Shown: piece after piece, positions 54,024 to 62,850 of the stretch
Position numbering within the stretch: the stretch's first letter is position 1
Layout: each line of letters opens with the position of its first letter
From: Bacillota bacterium
GTDB taxonomy: Bacteria > Bacillota > Clostridia > Acetivibrionales > DTU013
Length of the DNA stretch: 64,000 nucleotides
Direction: 5' to 3'
Assembly: GCA_023412915.1 (NCBI GenBank)
Contig: JAEZRE010000011.1
Coordinates: 29,145 to 93,144, forward strand
Position numbers and translations under genes: made by a program
Notes under the pieces: generated by a model
What the model was told of the DNA's origin: nothing
What the model saw: only the letters and a program-made list of their open reading frames with translations
The model's database searches: none

Positions 54024-55406
54024 ATGGAGAATCGTTTTACAGGTTTTCAGGAAAAAAGGATGAAAATTTTCGGCGAGATCGTAAAAATGTACTGGAACGG
54101 CCGCCTTAATACTGCCGACGATCTTAACAGGCTTGCTGAGGATATTAGAGTTAAAAATAACTTTACCGATCAGGATATGCCGTTTATAAAGGACCACATC
54201 CGGATCGCGCTGGGGTTGAATCCGAAAGGCGGCGGAGAATTCACCGACGAGCTTGATATCGTAAAAAAATCCGAAGCGGTCGGCGAACCGATCATCGCAA
54301 AAATAGACGGCGCATGCGAGTATTGTGAAGACCCCGGCTGCAGCGGCCGTTGCAGATATGAAGCCCAGATCTACAGAAGGAACGAAGGCCCCGTCATAGA
54401 GAACAATAAATGTCTTGACTGCGGTGAATGCGTAGTCAGCTGCGATTTCGGCGCACTGGCCGACAAGATTGAATTCATCCCCCTGATCGACCTTCTGAAG
54501 GATAAGAGCAGGAAGGTCTTTGCCGTCGTAGCTCCCGCAATCGCAGGGCAGTTCGGTGAGAATGTGACGTTGGGGCAGCTAAGATCCGCCTTCAGGGTTA
54601 TGGGCTTCGAGGATATGATCGAGGTAGCTATGTTTGCGGATATCCTTTCAATACGTGAGGCGTTTGAATTCAGCAATCTCGTCAAAACAGAAAAAGACTT
54701 CTTCCTGACAAGCTGTTGCTGCCCCGTATGGTTCAATATGACAAAAAAAGGCTATCCGGAAATGTACAGGCACATGTCCCCGGCAGTCTCCCCCATGATC
54801 GCTTCAGGCAGATTTCTGAAGGAATTGTTCAGTGACGCCAGCGTAGTCTTTTTCGCTCCCTGTATAGCAAAAAAGGCCGAGATAAACGAACCCGAACTGC
54901 GAGGCGCAATAGATTTCGTCGTCAATTTCAGGGAGCTGGCCGAGATTTTCAACGCTCTTGAAATACATCCGGAGGAGCTTCCCGGAGACGAAAAGGATCA
55001 GGCCTCCCTTGGCGGACGGCTTTATGCAAAAACAGGCGGAGTGAGCTTTTCTGTAAAAACCGTAGTTAACAGACTTGAACCGAGCAGGGTCATCAAGCTC
55101 AAAGCGAAGCGCGTCGACGGCGTTAAAAACTGCAAGGAGCTTCTGGACAGATTGAATGCGGGCGAGGAAATCCATGCAAATTTCATTGAGGGCATGGGCT
55201 GTGCCGGCGGCTGCGTGGGTGGTCCGAGGACAAACATAGACGTGGACAGGGCGACCAGGATAGTGAACGAAACCGGGGAGGATTCGTTCATCCTGACGCC
55301 TTTTGACAACCTTAACGTAATGATAGTGCTCAGGCAGTCAGGTATCCGATCTATTGAAGAGATCGTCCAGAACAAGCATGTTTCGGAGCTGCTCAAACGG
55401 GAATAA
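54024..55406 (+). CDS. Group B-type [FeFe]-hydrogenase
   Basis: A 460-residue [FeFe]-hydrogenase. A helical N-terminal segment of about 95 residues is followed by two [4Fe-4S] clusters (C98, C101, C106, C110; C130, C133, C136, C140) and the H-cluster domain with TSCCCPVW (229-236), PCIAKKAE (279-286) and GMGCAGGCVGGP (390-401). These motifs are those of group B enzymes (CpIII-like), not of the bifurcating enzymes at 4-20 kb. It has no [2Fe-2S] domain, so a ferredoxin is the likely partner. GGGAG precedes the ATG. It is probably co-transcribed with the sensor genes before it. The role of group B enzymes is poorly known. Confidence 0.9.
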   Translation: MENRFTGFQEKRMKIFGEIVKMYWNGRLNTADDLNRLAEDIRVKNNFTDQDMPFIKDHIRIALGLNPKGGGEFTDELDIVKKSEAVGEPIIAKIDGACEYCEDPGCSGRCRYEAQIYRRNEGPVIENNKCLDCGECVVSCDFGALADKIEFIPLIDLLKDKSRKVFAVVAPAIAGQFGENVTLGQLRSAFRVMGFEDMIEVAMFADILSIREAFEFSNLVKTEKDFFLTSCCCPVWFNMTKKGYPEMYRHMSPAVSPMIASGRFLKELFSDASVVFFAPCIAKKAEINEPELRGAIDFVVNFRELAEIFNALEIHPEELPGDEKDQASLGGRLYAKTGGVSFSVKTVVNRLEPSRVIKLKAKRVDGVKNCKELLDRLNAGEEIHANFIEGMGCAGGCVGGPRTNIDVDRATRIVNETGEDSFILTPFDNLNVMIVLRQSGIRSIEEIVQNKHVSELLKRE

Positions 55407-55508
55407 TCATGGTCGGTTCAGGCCTGTGTCCAGGTCGTGAACAGAATAACTTGTTTATTTCTATGGCAAGCTAGTAAATACAATTTGATTTACAAAAGGT
55501 GTGAGAAC

Positions 55509-56371
55509 ATGCAATCGACGTTTTGGAGCAACTCGATCTGGTACATTGCTCTGGGTGTGTCAGCCATGATTGAATTGGTGATAGCCGCTGCCAAATCAAG
55601 GGATTTGAAGCGACTAGCCGCTTTTTTTTTATCATATCGGGAATGACATTTGGTTTTGAAGCTATAATTATGTTTTCCTTAAAGTCGTATAGCTATTATC
55701 CTATGATCTTAAGACAGCTGCCATTGGATGATATGGTTCTGGGCAACTTATTCTCACAGTTTTCAATAACATCATCGGTCATATTGATTACTGTTTTTAA
55801 TTTGAAATATTATTGGTATTTTATTTTTGCAGGGATTTACAGTATAATAGAAGAACTTTTCATTTCGCTTGGTATATATTCACATCATTGGTATCGGACT
55901 TGGATGACCTTTTCAGGATTCATTTTATTGTGCTGGATCGCAAAGAAGATATATAAAAGTATTCCTTCCGATATTAAACCTGTTTTGCTGTATACCTACG
56001 TATTTTTCTCCTTTTTTAACTTATATTTGATTACATTGTCATGGATATTTAAGGTATCCGGCATTATTGATTTTAATATGGGCATACTGCCGGACTCAAT
56101 GAGAAGTTACACTTTGCTTGCCGTATCGAATATGCTGATTATTACAATTCCATGCATGGTCATATATTTCTCGGGTTTAAAGCTACGATGGAAAGCCATT
56201 GTAATAGTAGTGCTCTATTTTACTGTCTTCATTGAGTACAAAATGAAGCTGCTGCTTATTAAACAGGGCTGGTTCCTGATATATACAACGATAGAAATTT
56301 TCGCAACATATTTTTATGTTATGATGCTCGATAGATTATTTAGAGGCGAAAAGCATAAAAGATTCGTTTGA
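55509..56371 (+). pseudogene. Integral membrane protein (CBO0543-like) gene interrupted by a T-run frameshift
   Basis: The first frame starts at 55509 (AAAGGTG upstream; MQSTFWSNSIWYIALG) and ends at 55646. The second runs to 56371 and contains FEAIIMFSLKSYSYYPMI and EELFISLGIYSHHWYRTWMT. Together they align end to end with the intact paralogue at 58889. The frames meet at a run of nine T (55622-55630); ten T would restore one frame of 287 codons. The cause may be mutation, phase variation, transcriptional slippage or a sequencing error. About eight transmembrane segments are predicted in the joined product. The function is unknown. Confidence 0.75.
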
Positions 56372-56374
56372 ATT

Positions 56375-57259
56375 TTACTCAATCCGTTCCCGTAAACAGG
56401 CTCTATCCGGGTCAGGTTTAAGAGTAGTCTTTTCCAGCAGGATGAATAAAGCGATAAAAGCTTCATAGATAAGTATCGTATAAATCAATTTCCACCCGTC
56501 ATCAATTCTCAATATACCCGTTTTTGCAAATATGCTTTGGACTATAACAGGAAATATAAAAGGCATCGCCTTCCAATACCACTTTTTCAAGACACATGTA
56601 AGCAGCACAACAATGAAAGAAAGAACCAGGTGATAGAAGAAAATAAATACGATACTGGATAGATAAAAGTCTTTAAACAGTCTTTCGGACAAACCTGTCT
56701 GGTAGTGCTGTTTTCCCAATAACAGCAGTATAGGGGCGGGAGTATGGATTATGAGCAGGGCTATAAAGTAAAATGTGATCATTCTCGTTGAACCATAGGG
56801 TTTTCGAAGCAATTTCGCAAACCAGTATTTTGAAATTATTAAAAGCAGCAGCACTGTGAGCGCAGTCATGTAGAATCTCCACCAATGCTGCTCATACAAT
56901 CCCAGTTTCAAAAAAAGGTACTCCAGACCCAGAAAGATAACCGTAATCGAGCACATCCCACCAAAACGCAGCGAATATACCGCAACCACAACTGAAATTG
57001 CCGGGTAGAGAGTCGTATTGAGGATCAGGTGCCCCAACAGGTTTTGAGCCCATGGATCTATGAATATGCCGGTTTTGTACGCGTAGGAGTTAAAAAGCCC
57101 TAGTACGATAAATTCGCCGATCCATGTTATACCTGCGGCAAATAGATAAAACGTTATAAGCGTTGAAACTTTATAAATGTTTCTTTTATTATAAATACTG
57201 TAAGCAGAAACTCCCACGCCTATGACCGCTAAAATGACATACCAGACTATATTTGACAC
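56375..57259 (-). CDS. Integral membrane protein, CBO0543-like, paralogue
   Basis: A 294-residue polytopic membrane protein sharing the pattern LEYLFLKLGLYEQHWWRFYMT with the two neighbours (EELFxxLGIYSHxWYRTWMT). The start GTG at 57259 has GAGG 6 nt upstream and gives an N-terminus like the paralogues (SNIVWYVILA); a TTG at 57292 is also in frame but less likely. It converges with the frameshifted paralogue, ending 4 bp from it. The function is unknown; the conserved Glu/His/Trp/Arg set in one segment suggests a shared binding or catalytic site. Confidence 0.7.
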   Translation of the reverse strand: MSNIVWYVILAVIGVGVSAYSIYNKRNIYKVSTLITFYLFAAGITWIGEFIVLGLFNSYAYKTGIFIDPWAQNLLGHLILNTTLYPAISVVVAVYSLRFGGMCSITVIFLGLEYLFLKLGLYEQHWWRFYMTALTVLLLLIISKYWFAKLLRKPYGSTRMITFYFIALLIIHTPAPILLLLGKQHYQTGLSERLFKDFYLSSIVFIFFYHLVLSFIVVLLTCVLKKWYWKAMPFIFPVIVQSIFAKTGILRIDDGWKLIYTILIYEAFIALFILLEKTTLKPDPDRACLRERIE

Positions 57260-57411
57260 AGTATACCTCTGAATTTTATTGCTTCCGATCAAGCTTTATT
57301 TTTAGCTCCGCCATTATCAATTATTCATCGGCTTACCTTCAATGAATTCAACAATATCGCATCCTCTTTCATATTATGTATAATGGAGGTTTATTAAAGA
57401 GGAGAATCAGT

Positions 57412-57957
57412 ATGTTCAACATGTTCAATAAAAACAGAAGACCGGTTCGGGTCGTTGACCTGACGAATCCTACTCTGCAGGCAATCTTGGGAAACTATTT
57501 CATCGGCCAGACGGAGGAAATATGTATGGCGGGTGAATACAACGCCTGGGCCGCTCTGGTTAATCCTATTGCTTCCGGGGTAAACCTGTTTTTCGATATT
57601 TTTACCATAAGCAATTTCTCGGCGCAATCCTTCACAGCCGAAATCTGGTTGAATCCCAAGCTGCCCGGGCATGGAATGACAACACCGTATATCACTCCGT
57701 CCAATCTGGCGATAACTCCTCCTCCGAAGCCCAGGGCGAGACTTTTGTTCACAGGTCAGGCATCCGGGAAGCCTATAGGCGGGGTAAATGTCTTCGATAG
57801 GATAGTCGCTCCGAATTCCACTCTTGTCAGCGATTCGAGCAAAGGCGGAATCATCCTTGGCGTCGGAGACTCACTTGCTATCTTTTTAAGGTCACCGGGA
57901 ACACAGAAAACACAAGCGAGAGTCGTTTTCTCATGGTGGGAGGAAAAAATACAATAA
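57412..57957 (+). CDS. DUF6143-like protein, first of a tandem pair
   Basis: A 181-residue protein with no signal peptide or membrane segment. Motifs shared with the next gene are ILGNYFIGQTEEI, EYNAWAALVNP, SNFSAQSFTAEIWLNPKLPG, PPPKPRARLLF and a terminal ARVVFSWWEE. This matches my memory of the Firmicute DUF6143 family, which has no known function and a predicted beta-rich fold. The start at 57412 has GAGGAG upstream; a longer frame to 57376 contains that site. It may be a spore or surface-associated protein, but nothing in sequence proves it. Confidence 0.7.
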   Translation: MFNMFNKNRRPVRVVDLTNPTLQAILGNYFIGQTEEICMAGEYNAWAALVNPIASGVNLFFDIFTISNFSAQSFTAEIWLNPKLPGHGMTTPYITPSNLAITPPPKPRARLLFTGQASGKPIGGVNVFDRIVAPNSTLVSDSSKGGIILGVGDSLAIFLRSPGTQKTQARVVFSWWEEKIQ

Positions 57958-57989
57958 TAGGTGTCTCAAATGCTGAAGGGAGGCAATTT

Positions 57990-58595
57990 ATGAGCTTCGG
58001 AAAATTTAAAAAAGCAACCGTGCCCCTCGAGGTGGTCAATATAGCGAACTCAATATGGGAGACCTTTCTGGGGAATTATTTTTTCGGTCAGACGGACCCG
58101 ATGACGTTCGGCGATGGATATAACGCATGGGGAGCATTGATAAATCCTCCTGATTCGGGAGTCGACATGCTCTGGAATGTTTACACCTTTTCAAACTTTT
58201 CCAGCAGGCCCTTTACGGCTGAAGTCTGGTTGAACAGCACTCCGCCGGGCAGAGGTAAGTTATCCGGAAATGTCGCTTCAGCAAATCAGTCTATTGAACC
58301 ACCCCCTCAGCCAAAAATAGAATTGCAATTTGCGGAGCATATTGTGAAAACTCCTGTCGGAGGGATATTTTCATTCACAAGAAGGGTCGAACCCAATTAT
58401 ACCTTGACCAGGCATGATTTTCAGGGAATGATAATTATCCCTCCCGGTGGCTCTGCCGTCACTTATTTGAGATCTCCGGGCAAGGAGGCGGTACGGGCCT
58501 CGGTCGCCTTCGGCTGGTGGGAGCAGGAATGCAAGGTCAGCCGTGAATTGCCCGGGAGGATCCTGCATAGCTTGAATGGCCTTCGTGTCAAATAA
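57990..58595 (+). CDS. DUF6143-like protein, second of the pair
   Basis: A 201-residue paralogue of the preceding gene (FLGNYFFGQTDPM, GYNAWGALINPPDSGVD, FSNFSSRPFTAEVWLN, ASVAFGWWEQE), with an extra C-terminal tail of about 20 residues. The start at 57990 has GAAGGGAGG upstream. It lies 32 bp after the first copy, so they are one operon. Tandem duplication followed by divergence is the simplest origin. Function unknown. Confidence 0.7.
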   Translation: MSFGKFKKATVPLEVVNIANSIWETFLGNYFFGQTDPMTFGDGYNAWGALINPPDSGVDMLWNVYTFSNFSSRPFTAEVWLNSTPPGRGKLSGNVASANQSIEPPPQPKIELQFAEHIVKTPVGGIFSFTRRVEPNYTLTRHDFQGMIIIPPGGSAVTYLRSPGKEAVRASVAFGWWEQECKVSRELPGRILHSLNGLRVK

Positions 58596-58888
58596 TACCG
58601 GCATTCTTTTGCTTATATAAGGCTTTCATTGCAAACTTGCTGCCAACACCTATTAAAATATAAATCGGAAGACCATAGAGGCTTTAACCTATGTTCATAT
58701 TTTTATCCGGTATGCAAATCATATGCCCGATTTATGTGCCTCATTGTCAAGAGCGATTTCATATGGTATATGCTAATTTTTGCTTTGGCGATTAACCTCA
58801 ACAAAATCAATAAAAGATAAAGAAAGTATAAATAATATATCAGTATAGGAACGGGCTGAAAATCTGTTTTATGTGATTTGGAGCGCTT

Positions 58889-59752
58889 ATGACGCCAAAA
58901 TTTTGGACAAATACAATATGGTATGTTCTATTAGGCATTTTAACTTTGGTCCAATTGGTTTATACGATATATAGGGCAAATAGAAGAAGGCTGACATTTG
59001 CTTTATATCAAACCATAGTTGGTTTAACCTTATATATTGAAACATTGATTATGATTTTTTTTAGATCTTATACCTATTACCCTATGATTATTAAAAACCA
59101 TCCAGACCCATTTAACGATTCTCTGGCGGGAAACCTCTTTTCACAGTTTTCGGTATCGGCAACCGTTCTTTTAGTAGTGATCCTTGATTTAAAGTACTAC
59201 TGGTATTTCATATTTGGAGGTATCTATGGCCTTATCGAAGAACTTTTTTTAGCATTAGGCATATATAGTCATAACTGGTATCGGACCTGGATGACTGTAA
59301 TTGGTTTCCCTATACTCATTTGGGTAGCTAAAAAAATGTATCTGAAAATATTAAAAGGGATAAAGCCGATTACTTACTACGGATATATCTACATGGGCTT
59401 ATTTGCACTTTATGTTGTTACCTTGCTATGGGGATTAGACGTGGCAGGATTAATGAGATTTTCCACAACCTTGCTCAAGGATGCAAAATGCAGCCGGTAT
59501 AGCTTATATTTGGTGTATTACACACTTTCCTCCGCCATCATGCTCCTGGCATATTTTTTAAAAACCAAATTCAGATATAAAGCTTTAATCATTATTGCAC
59601 TTTACGCACTTTACTTCGCCGGGTACAAATTAAATTTGATTTATTTTAAAGAAGGTTGGTTTTTATCAGTCTCTTCCATAACAATTTTATGGTTGTACTT
59701 ATCAGTGCTTATGCTTGATAAGTTTTTGGGCGGACCAAAAAGAAAGGTTTAA
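58889..59752 (+). CDS. Integral membrane protein, CBO0543-like, intact copy
   Basis: A 287-residue protein with about eight transmembrane segments. The central hydrophilic motif EELFLALGIYSHNWYRTWMT and the FWTNTIWYVLLG N-terminus are shared with the frameshifted gene at 55509. GGAG precedes the ATG. The 293 bp before it (58596-58888) contain no convincing gene; a 63-codon frame at 58629 lacks a ribosome-binding site. The family is found in spore-forming Firmicutes with no assigned function. Confidence 0.72.
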   Translation: MTPKFWTNTIWYVLLGILTLVQLVYTIYRANRRRLTFALYQTIVGLTLYIETLIMIFFRSYTYYPMIIKNHPDPFNDSLAGNLFSQFSVSATVLLVVILDLKYYWYFIFGGIYGLIEELFLALGIYSHNWYRTWMTVIGFPILIWVAKKMYLKILKGIKPITYYGYIYMGLFALYVVTLLWGLDVAGLMRFSTTLLKDAKCSRYSLYLVYYTLSSAIMLLAYFLKTKFRYKALIIIALYALYFAGYKLNLIYFKEGWFLSVSSITILWLYLSVLMLDKFLGGPKRKV

Positions 59753-59780
59753 TTCAAATCCCCATCGTTATCCCATTGTA

Positions 59781-59810
59781 AAAAAAGAGCCCGAACAATT
59801 AAGTTCAGGC
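59781..59810 (-). terminator. Rho-independent terminator
   Basis: Stem GCCCGAAC/GTTCAGGC (59789-59810, one mismatch) followed in the minus direction by a T run (A run at 59780-59786). It serves the minus-strand gene ending at 59884. Confidence 0.75.
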
Positions 59811-59883
59811 AGTATGCCATAAATCCACTATTAAGTCTCATATACAAATAACACTAAACAGTGATGCTCTGTTGTGAAACAGA

Positions 59884-60156
59884 TTAAGCCATTTTGGCCA
59901 TTTTGGCCTGGAATTGCTGTAAAGTGATGATATGTGCTACCTCATATACTTCAGAATAGGGCTCCAATTTTTCCAGTATCCTATCCAACTGCCCCTTGCT
60001 TTCTACATTAAATATTGAGTAGCCCAATCCAGGTTCAGAATCGGAACAGTAAATCGTTGAATATTCTGCAGGGCTTGGTATTTCACCTTTTGATGATTTC
60101 TCCAACATTTCTGCCAGCTTATCCATCTTCAATTGAATTTTAACATAAAACAACAT
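59884..60156 (-). CDS. Small ferredoxin-fold (dimeric alpha-beta barrel-like) protein
   Basis: A 90-residue protein beginning MLFYVKIQLKMDKLAEML, with GYSIFNVESKGQLDRILEKL in the middle. Size and pattern resemble muconolactone-isomerase-like or other dimeric alpha-beta barrel proteins, but no catalytic residue can be named. GGAGGG lies 7 nt before the ATG. It follows the RHH gene on the same strand and ends at a terminator. Function unknown. Confidence 0.65.
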   Translation of the reverse strand: MLFYVKIQLKMDKLAEMLEKSSKGEIPSPAEYSTIYCSDSEPGLGYSIFNVESKGQLDRILEKLEPYSEVYEVAHIITLQQFQAKMAKMA

Positions 60157-60184
60157 AATCTTCCCTCCGTAATAAATTTTTCAA

Positions 60185-60361
60185 CTATAGGTTTTCTGAT
60201 TTCTGAATTGCTTTCAGATTGAATCCCGCTTCAATAAGCTCAACCAGAATGGTGTTTTTGCTTTTTCCGGTTTCTATCCTGCGTTCCTCTAATTTTTCAG
60301 CAAGACGCACAGTCAAATTTACCGCAATACATTTTGTTACTTCCCTCTCCTTTTGGGGCAT
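60185..60361 (-). CDS. Ribbon-helix-helix (CopG-like) small DNA-binding protein
   Basis: A 58-residue protein with an N-terminal strand (KCIAVNLTVRLAEKLEERR) followed by helices (GKSKNTILVELIEAGFNL), the layout of RHH repressors. AAAGGAGG lies just before the ATG at 60361; an in-frame ATG at 60394 lies upstream of that site. It is downstream of the ECF sigma gene and upstream of the ferredoxin-fold gene. No toxin partner is obvious, so it may be a stand-alone regulator. Confidence 0.65.
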   Translation of the reverse strand: MPQKEREVTKCIAVNLTVRLAEKLEERRIETGKSKNTILVELIEAGFNLKAIQKSENL

Positions 60362-60415
60362 AAAGAACCTCCTTTCCTTGTATTTTCTTTTCATTTAGAT
60401 ACAAGAATAGGAGGT

Positions 60416-61231
60416 TTATTTCACTTTTTTATTAGAAAATATTTGAAGGGATTGGCTCTTGATTTCTTCCTGAATTATATGCGCTTTCCTTTCAAAGGAT
60501 CGATCCTCATCGAGCTCGCTATAGATTCGGGTGATTTTTTGAAGATAATTAATTTCCGTTTCAATTTTTTCAACTATATTATTTTGTTTAGGTATGTTGA
60601 TTTCTTCACCGGCTTTTTGAATCCACCCCTGTTTCAATGAGAAGTGAATCAGATTTTCACACCGGCAGGTATTTTGCGCATCATAGATGGAACAATTCTT
60701 GCAAAGGAAGTTTTTCAGGTTTTGTTTTGCCCTATGTACCAAGACTCTGGTTGCAGTTTCCGATTTATTTATTACTTCAGCCACATCCTTCACTTTCATC
60801 TCCAGCAGAATATTTAGAATGAACGCCGTCCTTTGATAGAAAGACAAGCACCTGAGAAGTCCAAGCAGACATCCCTCTTTCACCTGACCGATATAAAACT
60901 GTTTTTCATAAGCTGTGAAATCGTCTGGGCCTACAGACATTTTTTCTGAAGAAAGCAACTGCTCCAATGAAGCGAACGAGCTTTTCCTTTTCCCCTCAAG
61001 CTGCCTGAGGCATAGGTTTTTTGCAATCGAAAACAGCCAGGTATAGATGCTGCTTTCCTCCCTAAACCCGTTTATTTTTGTGAAAGCCTGAATAAACGTT
61101 TTTTGAACGATATCTTCCGCATCTTCCCTATTACCGCACATTTTCAATGCAAGGCCATATATCTTTCTGCCGCACTGCTCGTATAAAAGAGCAAAACTTT
61201 CCTGTTTTCCAGCTTTCAATCCTTCTACCAA
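60416..61231 (-). CDS. ECF-type RNA polymerase sigma factor with cysteine-rich C-terminal extension
   Basis: A 271-residue sigma-70 family protein. Region 2 is near residues 8-75 (EDAEDIVQKTFIQAFTKI, STYTWLF-like SSIYTWLFSIAKN), region 4 near 115-165 (MKVKDVAEVINKSETATRVL, HRAKQNLKNFL). About 100 extra residues follow, starting with CKNCSIYDAQNTCRC, a likely zinc-binding segment seen in some clostridial ECF factors. The start is a TTG with GGGGTGATAAA upstream. No anti-sigma gene is adjacent, so control may be through the extension. Confidence 0.85.
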   Translation of the reverse strand: MVEGLKAGKQESFALLYEQCGRKIYGLALKMCGNREDAEDIVQKTFIQAFTKINGFREESSIYTWLFSIAKNLCLRQLEGKRKSSFASLEQLLSSEKMSVGPDDFTAYEKQFYIGQVKEGCLLGLLRCLSFYQRTAFILNILLEMKVKDVAEVINKSETATRVLVHRAKQNLKNFLCKNCSIYDAQNTCRCENLIHFSLKQGWIQKAGEEINIPKQNNIVEKIETEINYLQKITRIYSELDEDRSFERKAHIIQEEIKSQSLQIFSNKKVK

Positions 61232-61451
61232 TTTATCACCCCTTTTATACCACTACATATCAGAAATGTCATACATATTTTATCATAAATCGGCTGATGC
61301 AATCTCTTTACTCTTTTTTACTGCTTAAATAAAGTAAAACAATATTAATTTCGAACTCATCTTCCATTTGTGATATTATTATAAAAAGTAATTCTGCAAA
61401 TCATTAACATCCAAAAGATTCTTTGTAGTATGTTGCTTTGGGAGGATTGAT

Positions 61452-61853
61452 ATGACAGGATATTTAAGAAAGCAAGTAGCTAATAAAACCAATGTGAATA
61501 TAGAAACCTTAAGATATTATGAAAAAATTCGGCTTATTAATGTACCCAAAAGAACAGAAAAAGGTTATAGAATATATTCAGAAGAAACAATAACTAAAAT
61601 AAACTTTATTAAAAGTGCTAAGGAATCAGGTTTTACACTGGAGGAAATAAAAGAATTATTCCAGATTTCTGAAAATAAAAATCATAATTTAGGTGATGTT
61701 TCACAGCTGCTAGACCATAAGATAACGGATATTAAAGCAAGAATTTCTACATTGGAAAATATGATAGAAACTCTCGAAAAAGTAAAGCTGAACCTAAAAA
61801 GCTCAAATACATGTCCTGTAATAAAAACATATCTTCAAAGCTTTCAAAAATAA
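61452..61853 (+). CDS. MerR-family transcriptional regulator
   Basis: A 133-residue MerR protein. The N-terminal winged helix (VNIETLRYYEKIRLI, KGYRIYSEE) is followed by a dimerisation coiled coil (DIKARISTLENMIETLEKVK). The short C-terminus has one cysteine (SNTCPVIKTY), so metal binding is possible but a full metal loop is not seen. GGGAGG precedes the ATG. The next gene's promoter has the long spacer typical of MerR activation. Confidence 0.88.
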   Translation: MTGYLRKQVANKTNVNIETLRYYEKIRLINVPKRTEKGYRIYSEETITKINFIKSAKESGFTLEEIKELFQISENKNHNLGDVSQLLDHKITDIKARISTLENMIETLEKVKLNLKSSNTCPVIKTYLQSFQK

Positions 61854-61897
61854 AACACGAGAACAACACGAGAATAAAACACGAGAATAAAAAAGTG

Positions 61898-61929
61898 TTG
61901 ACATTGTACTATACTACAGACTTTATAAT
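61898..61929 (+). promoter_or_regulatory. MerR-type promoter with 20-bp spacer
   Basis: Perfect TTGACA (61898-61903) and TATAAT (61924-61929) are 20 bp apart. The spacer contains an imperfect dyad TGTACTATACTACA. Overlong spacers with a central dyad are the hallmark of MerR-activated promoters. Three short ACACGAGAA repeats (61855-61888) lie just upstream. Confidence 0.75.
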
Positions 61930-61960
61930 AAACTAAATCACTTAGTAGGACGGTGTTAAT

Positions 61961-62758
61961 GTGAGTACAAACATATACTATTTCTCGGGTACAGGTAACT
62001 CTTTATCAATTGCAAGACAGTTAGGTAATCAAATTAATGACAAAGTAAATATAATAGATTTGGCTTGTTTTACAGAAAAAAAACAAATTGAAATAAATGC
62101 AGATGCCATAGGTTTCGTATTCCCAGTTTATTTTCAAACAATTCCTGATATTGTTAGAAATTTTATTAGAAAAATTAGAATCAAAACAAAGCCATACACT
62201 TTTGCCATCGCAACTTGTAATGCAGGTCCTGGACATTGTTTATTCACACTTAGTAAGACTTTAAACAAAATTGGACTTTCTCTTTCTTCCGGATTTGTAA
62301 TTGACATGCCAGGAAATTCACTTATAGTTCGAGATTTCACAAACCCCATAGAAATCCAGAAACAAAGGCTTTTTAAATCAAAAGAAAAACTTTTGGAAAT
62401 ATCTAATTATATTAATAAACGCAGCCTTTTAAAGTTTGATGGGAATAATGAATTCAAGTATTATTTACAAGGTTTTATCACCGGTGCATTTGCGAAATAC
62501 ATATATAAAACTCCAAGAAAATTTAGAGTAACAAATAAATGCATACATTGTTCTGCTTGTGTGCGTATATGTCCACAAAAAAACATAAAATTGTCATCGG
62601 ATAAAAAACCATACTGGGGAAGAAATTGTACACAGTGCTTAGCCTGCTTTCACTGGTGTCCTGAAAAAGCTATTGAAATTGGTACATCAACTGTAAATAA
62701 GCAAAGGTATGCTCATCCGGAGATTTCAATTAATGACATGATAAAAAAAGAACATTAG
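61961..62758 (+). CDS. EFR1-type flavodoxin-ferredoxin fusion protein
   Basis: A 265-residue protein with an N-terminal flavodoxin-like fold (FMN loop FSGTGNSLSIA, GFVFPVYFQTIP) and a C-terminal two-cluster ferredoxin domain (CIHCSACVRICP and CTQCLACFHWCP). EFR1-family proteins are redox carriers of anaerobes. Translation starts with GTG. It is the likely target of the MerR regulator upstream, suggesting a stress-induced electron carrier. AT content is higher than in the hydrogenase region. Confidence 0.85.
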   Translation: MSTNIYYFSGTGNSLSIARQLGNQINDKVNIIDLACFTEKKQIEINADAIGFVFPVYFQTIPDIVRNFIRKIRIKTKPYTFAIATCNAGPGHCLFTLSKTLNKIGLSLSSGFVIDMPGNSLIVRDFTNPIEIQKQRLFKSKEKLLEISNYINKRSLLKFDGNNEFKYYLQGFITGAFAKYIYKTPRKFRVTNKCIHCSACVRICPQKNIKLSSDKKPYWGRNCTQCLACFHWCPEKAIEIGTSTVNKQRYAHPEISINDMIKKEH

Positions 62759-62850
62759 AATAAGTTTCAGGAGAAATCCCTATATCTGATACAGCACGCC
62801 CACACCCCTGTAGATTGGTACCCCTGGGGACCGGAAGCATATTCCCGATC

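Noticed and set aside
58629..58820. A possible 63-residue protein between the DUF6143-like pair and the membrane protein gene
   Set aside because: No ribosome-binding site, unusual composition and no resemblance to known proteins.
62800..62830. GGTACCCCTGGGGACC as a terminator for the EFR1 and GNAT genes
   Set aside because: The stem is short and imperfect, and there is no T run on either side.
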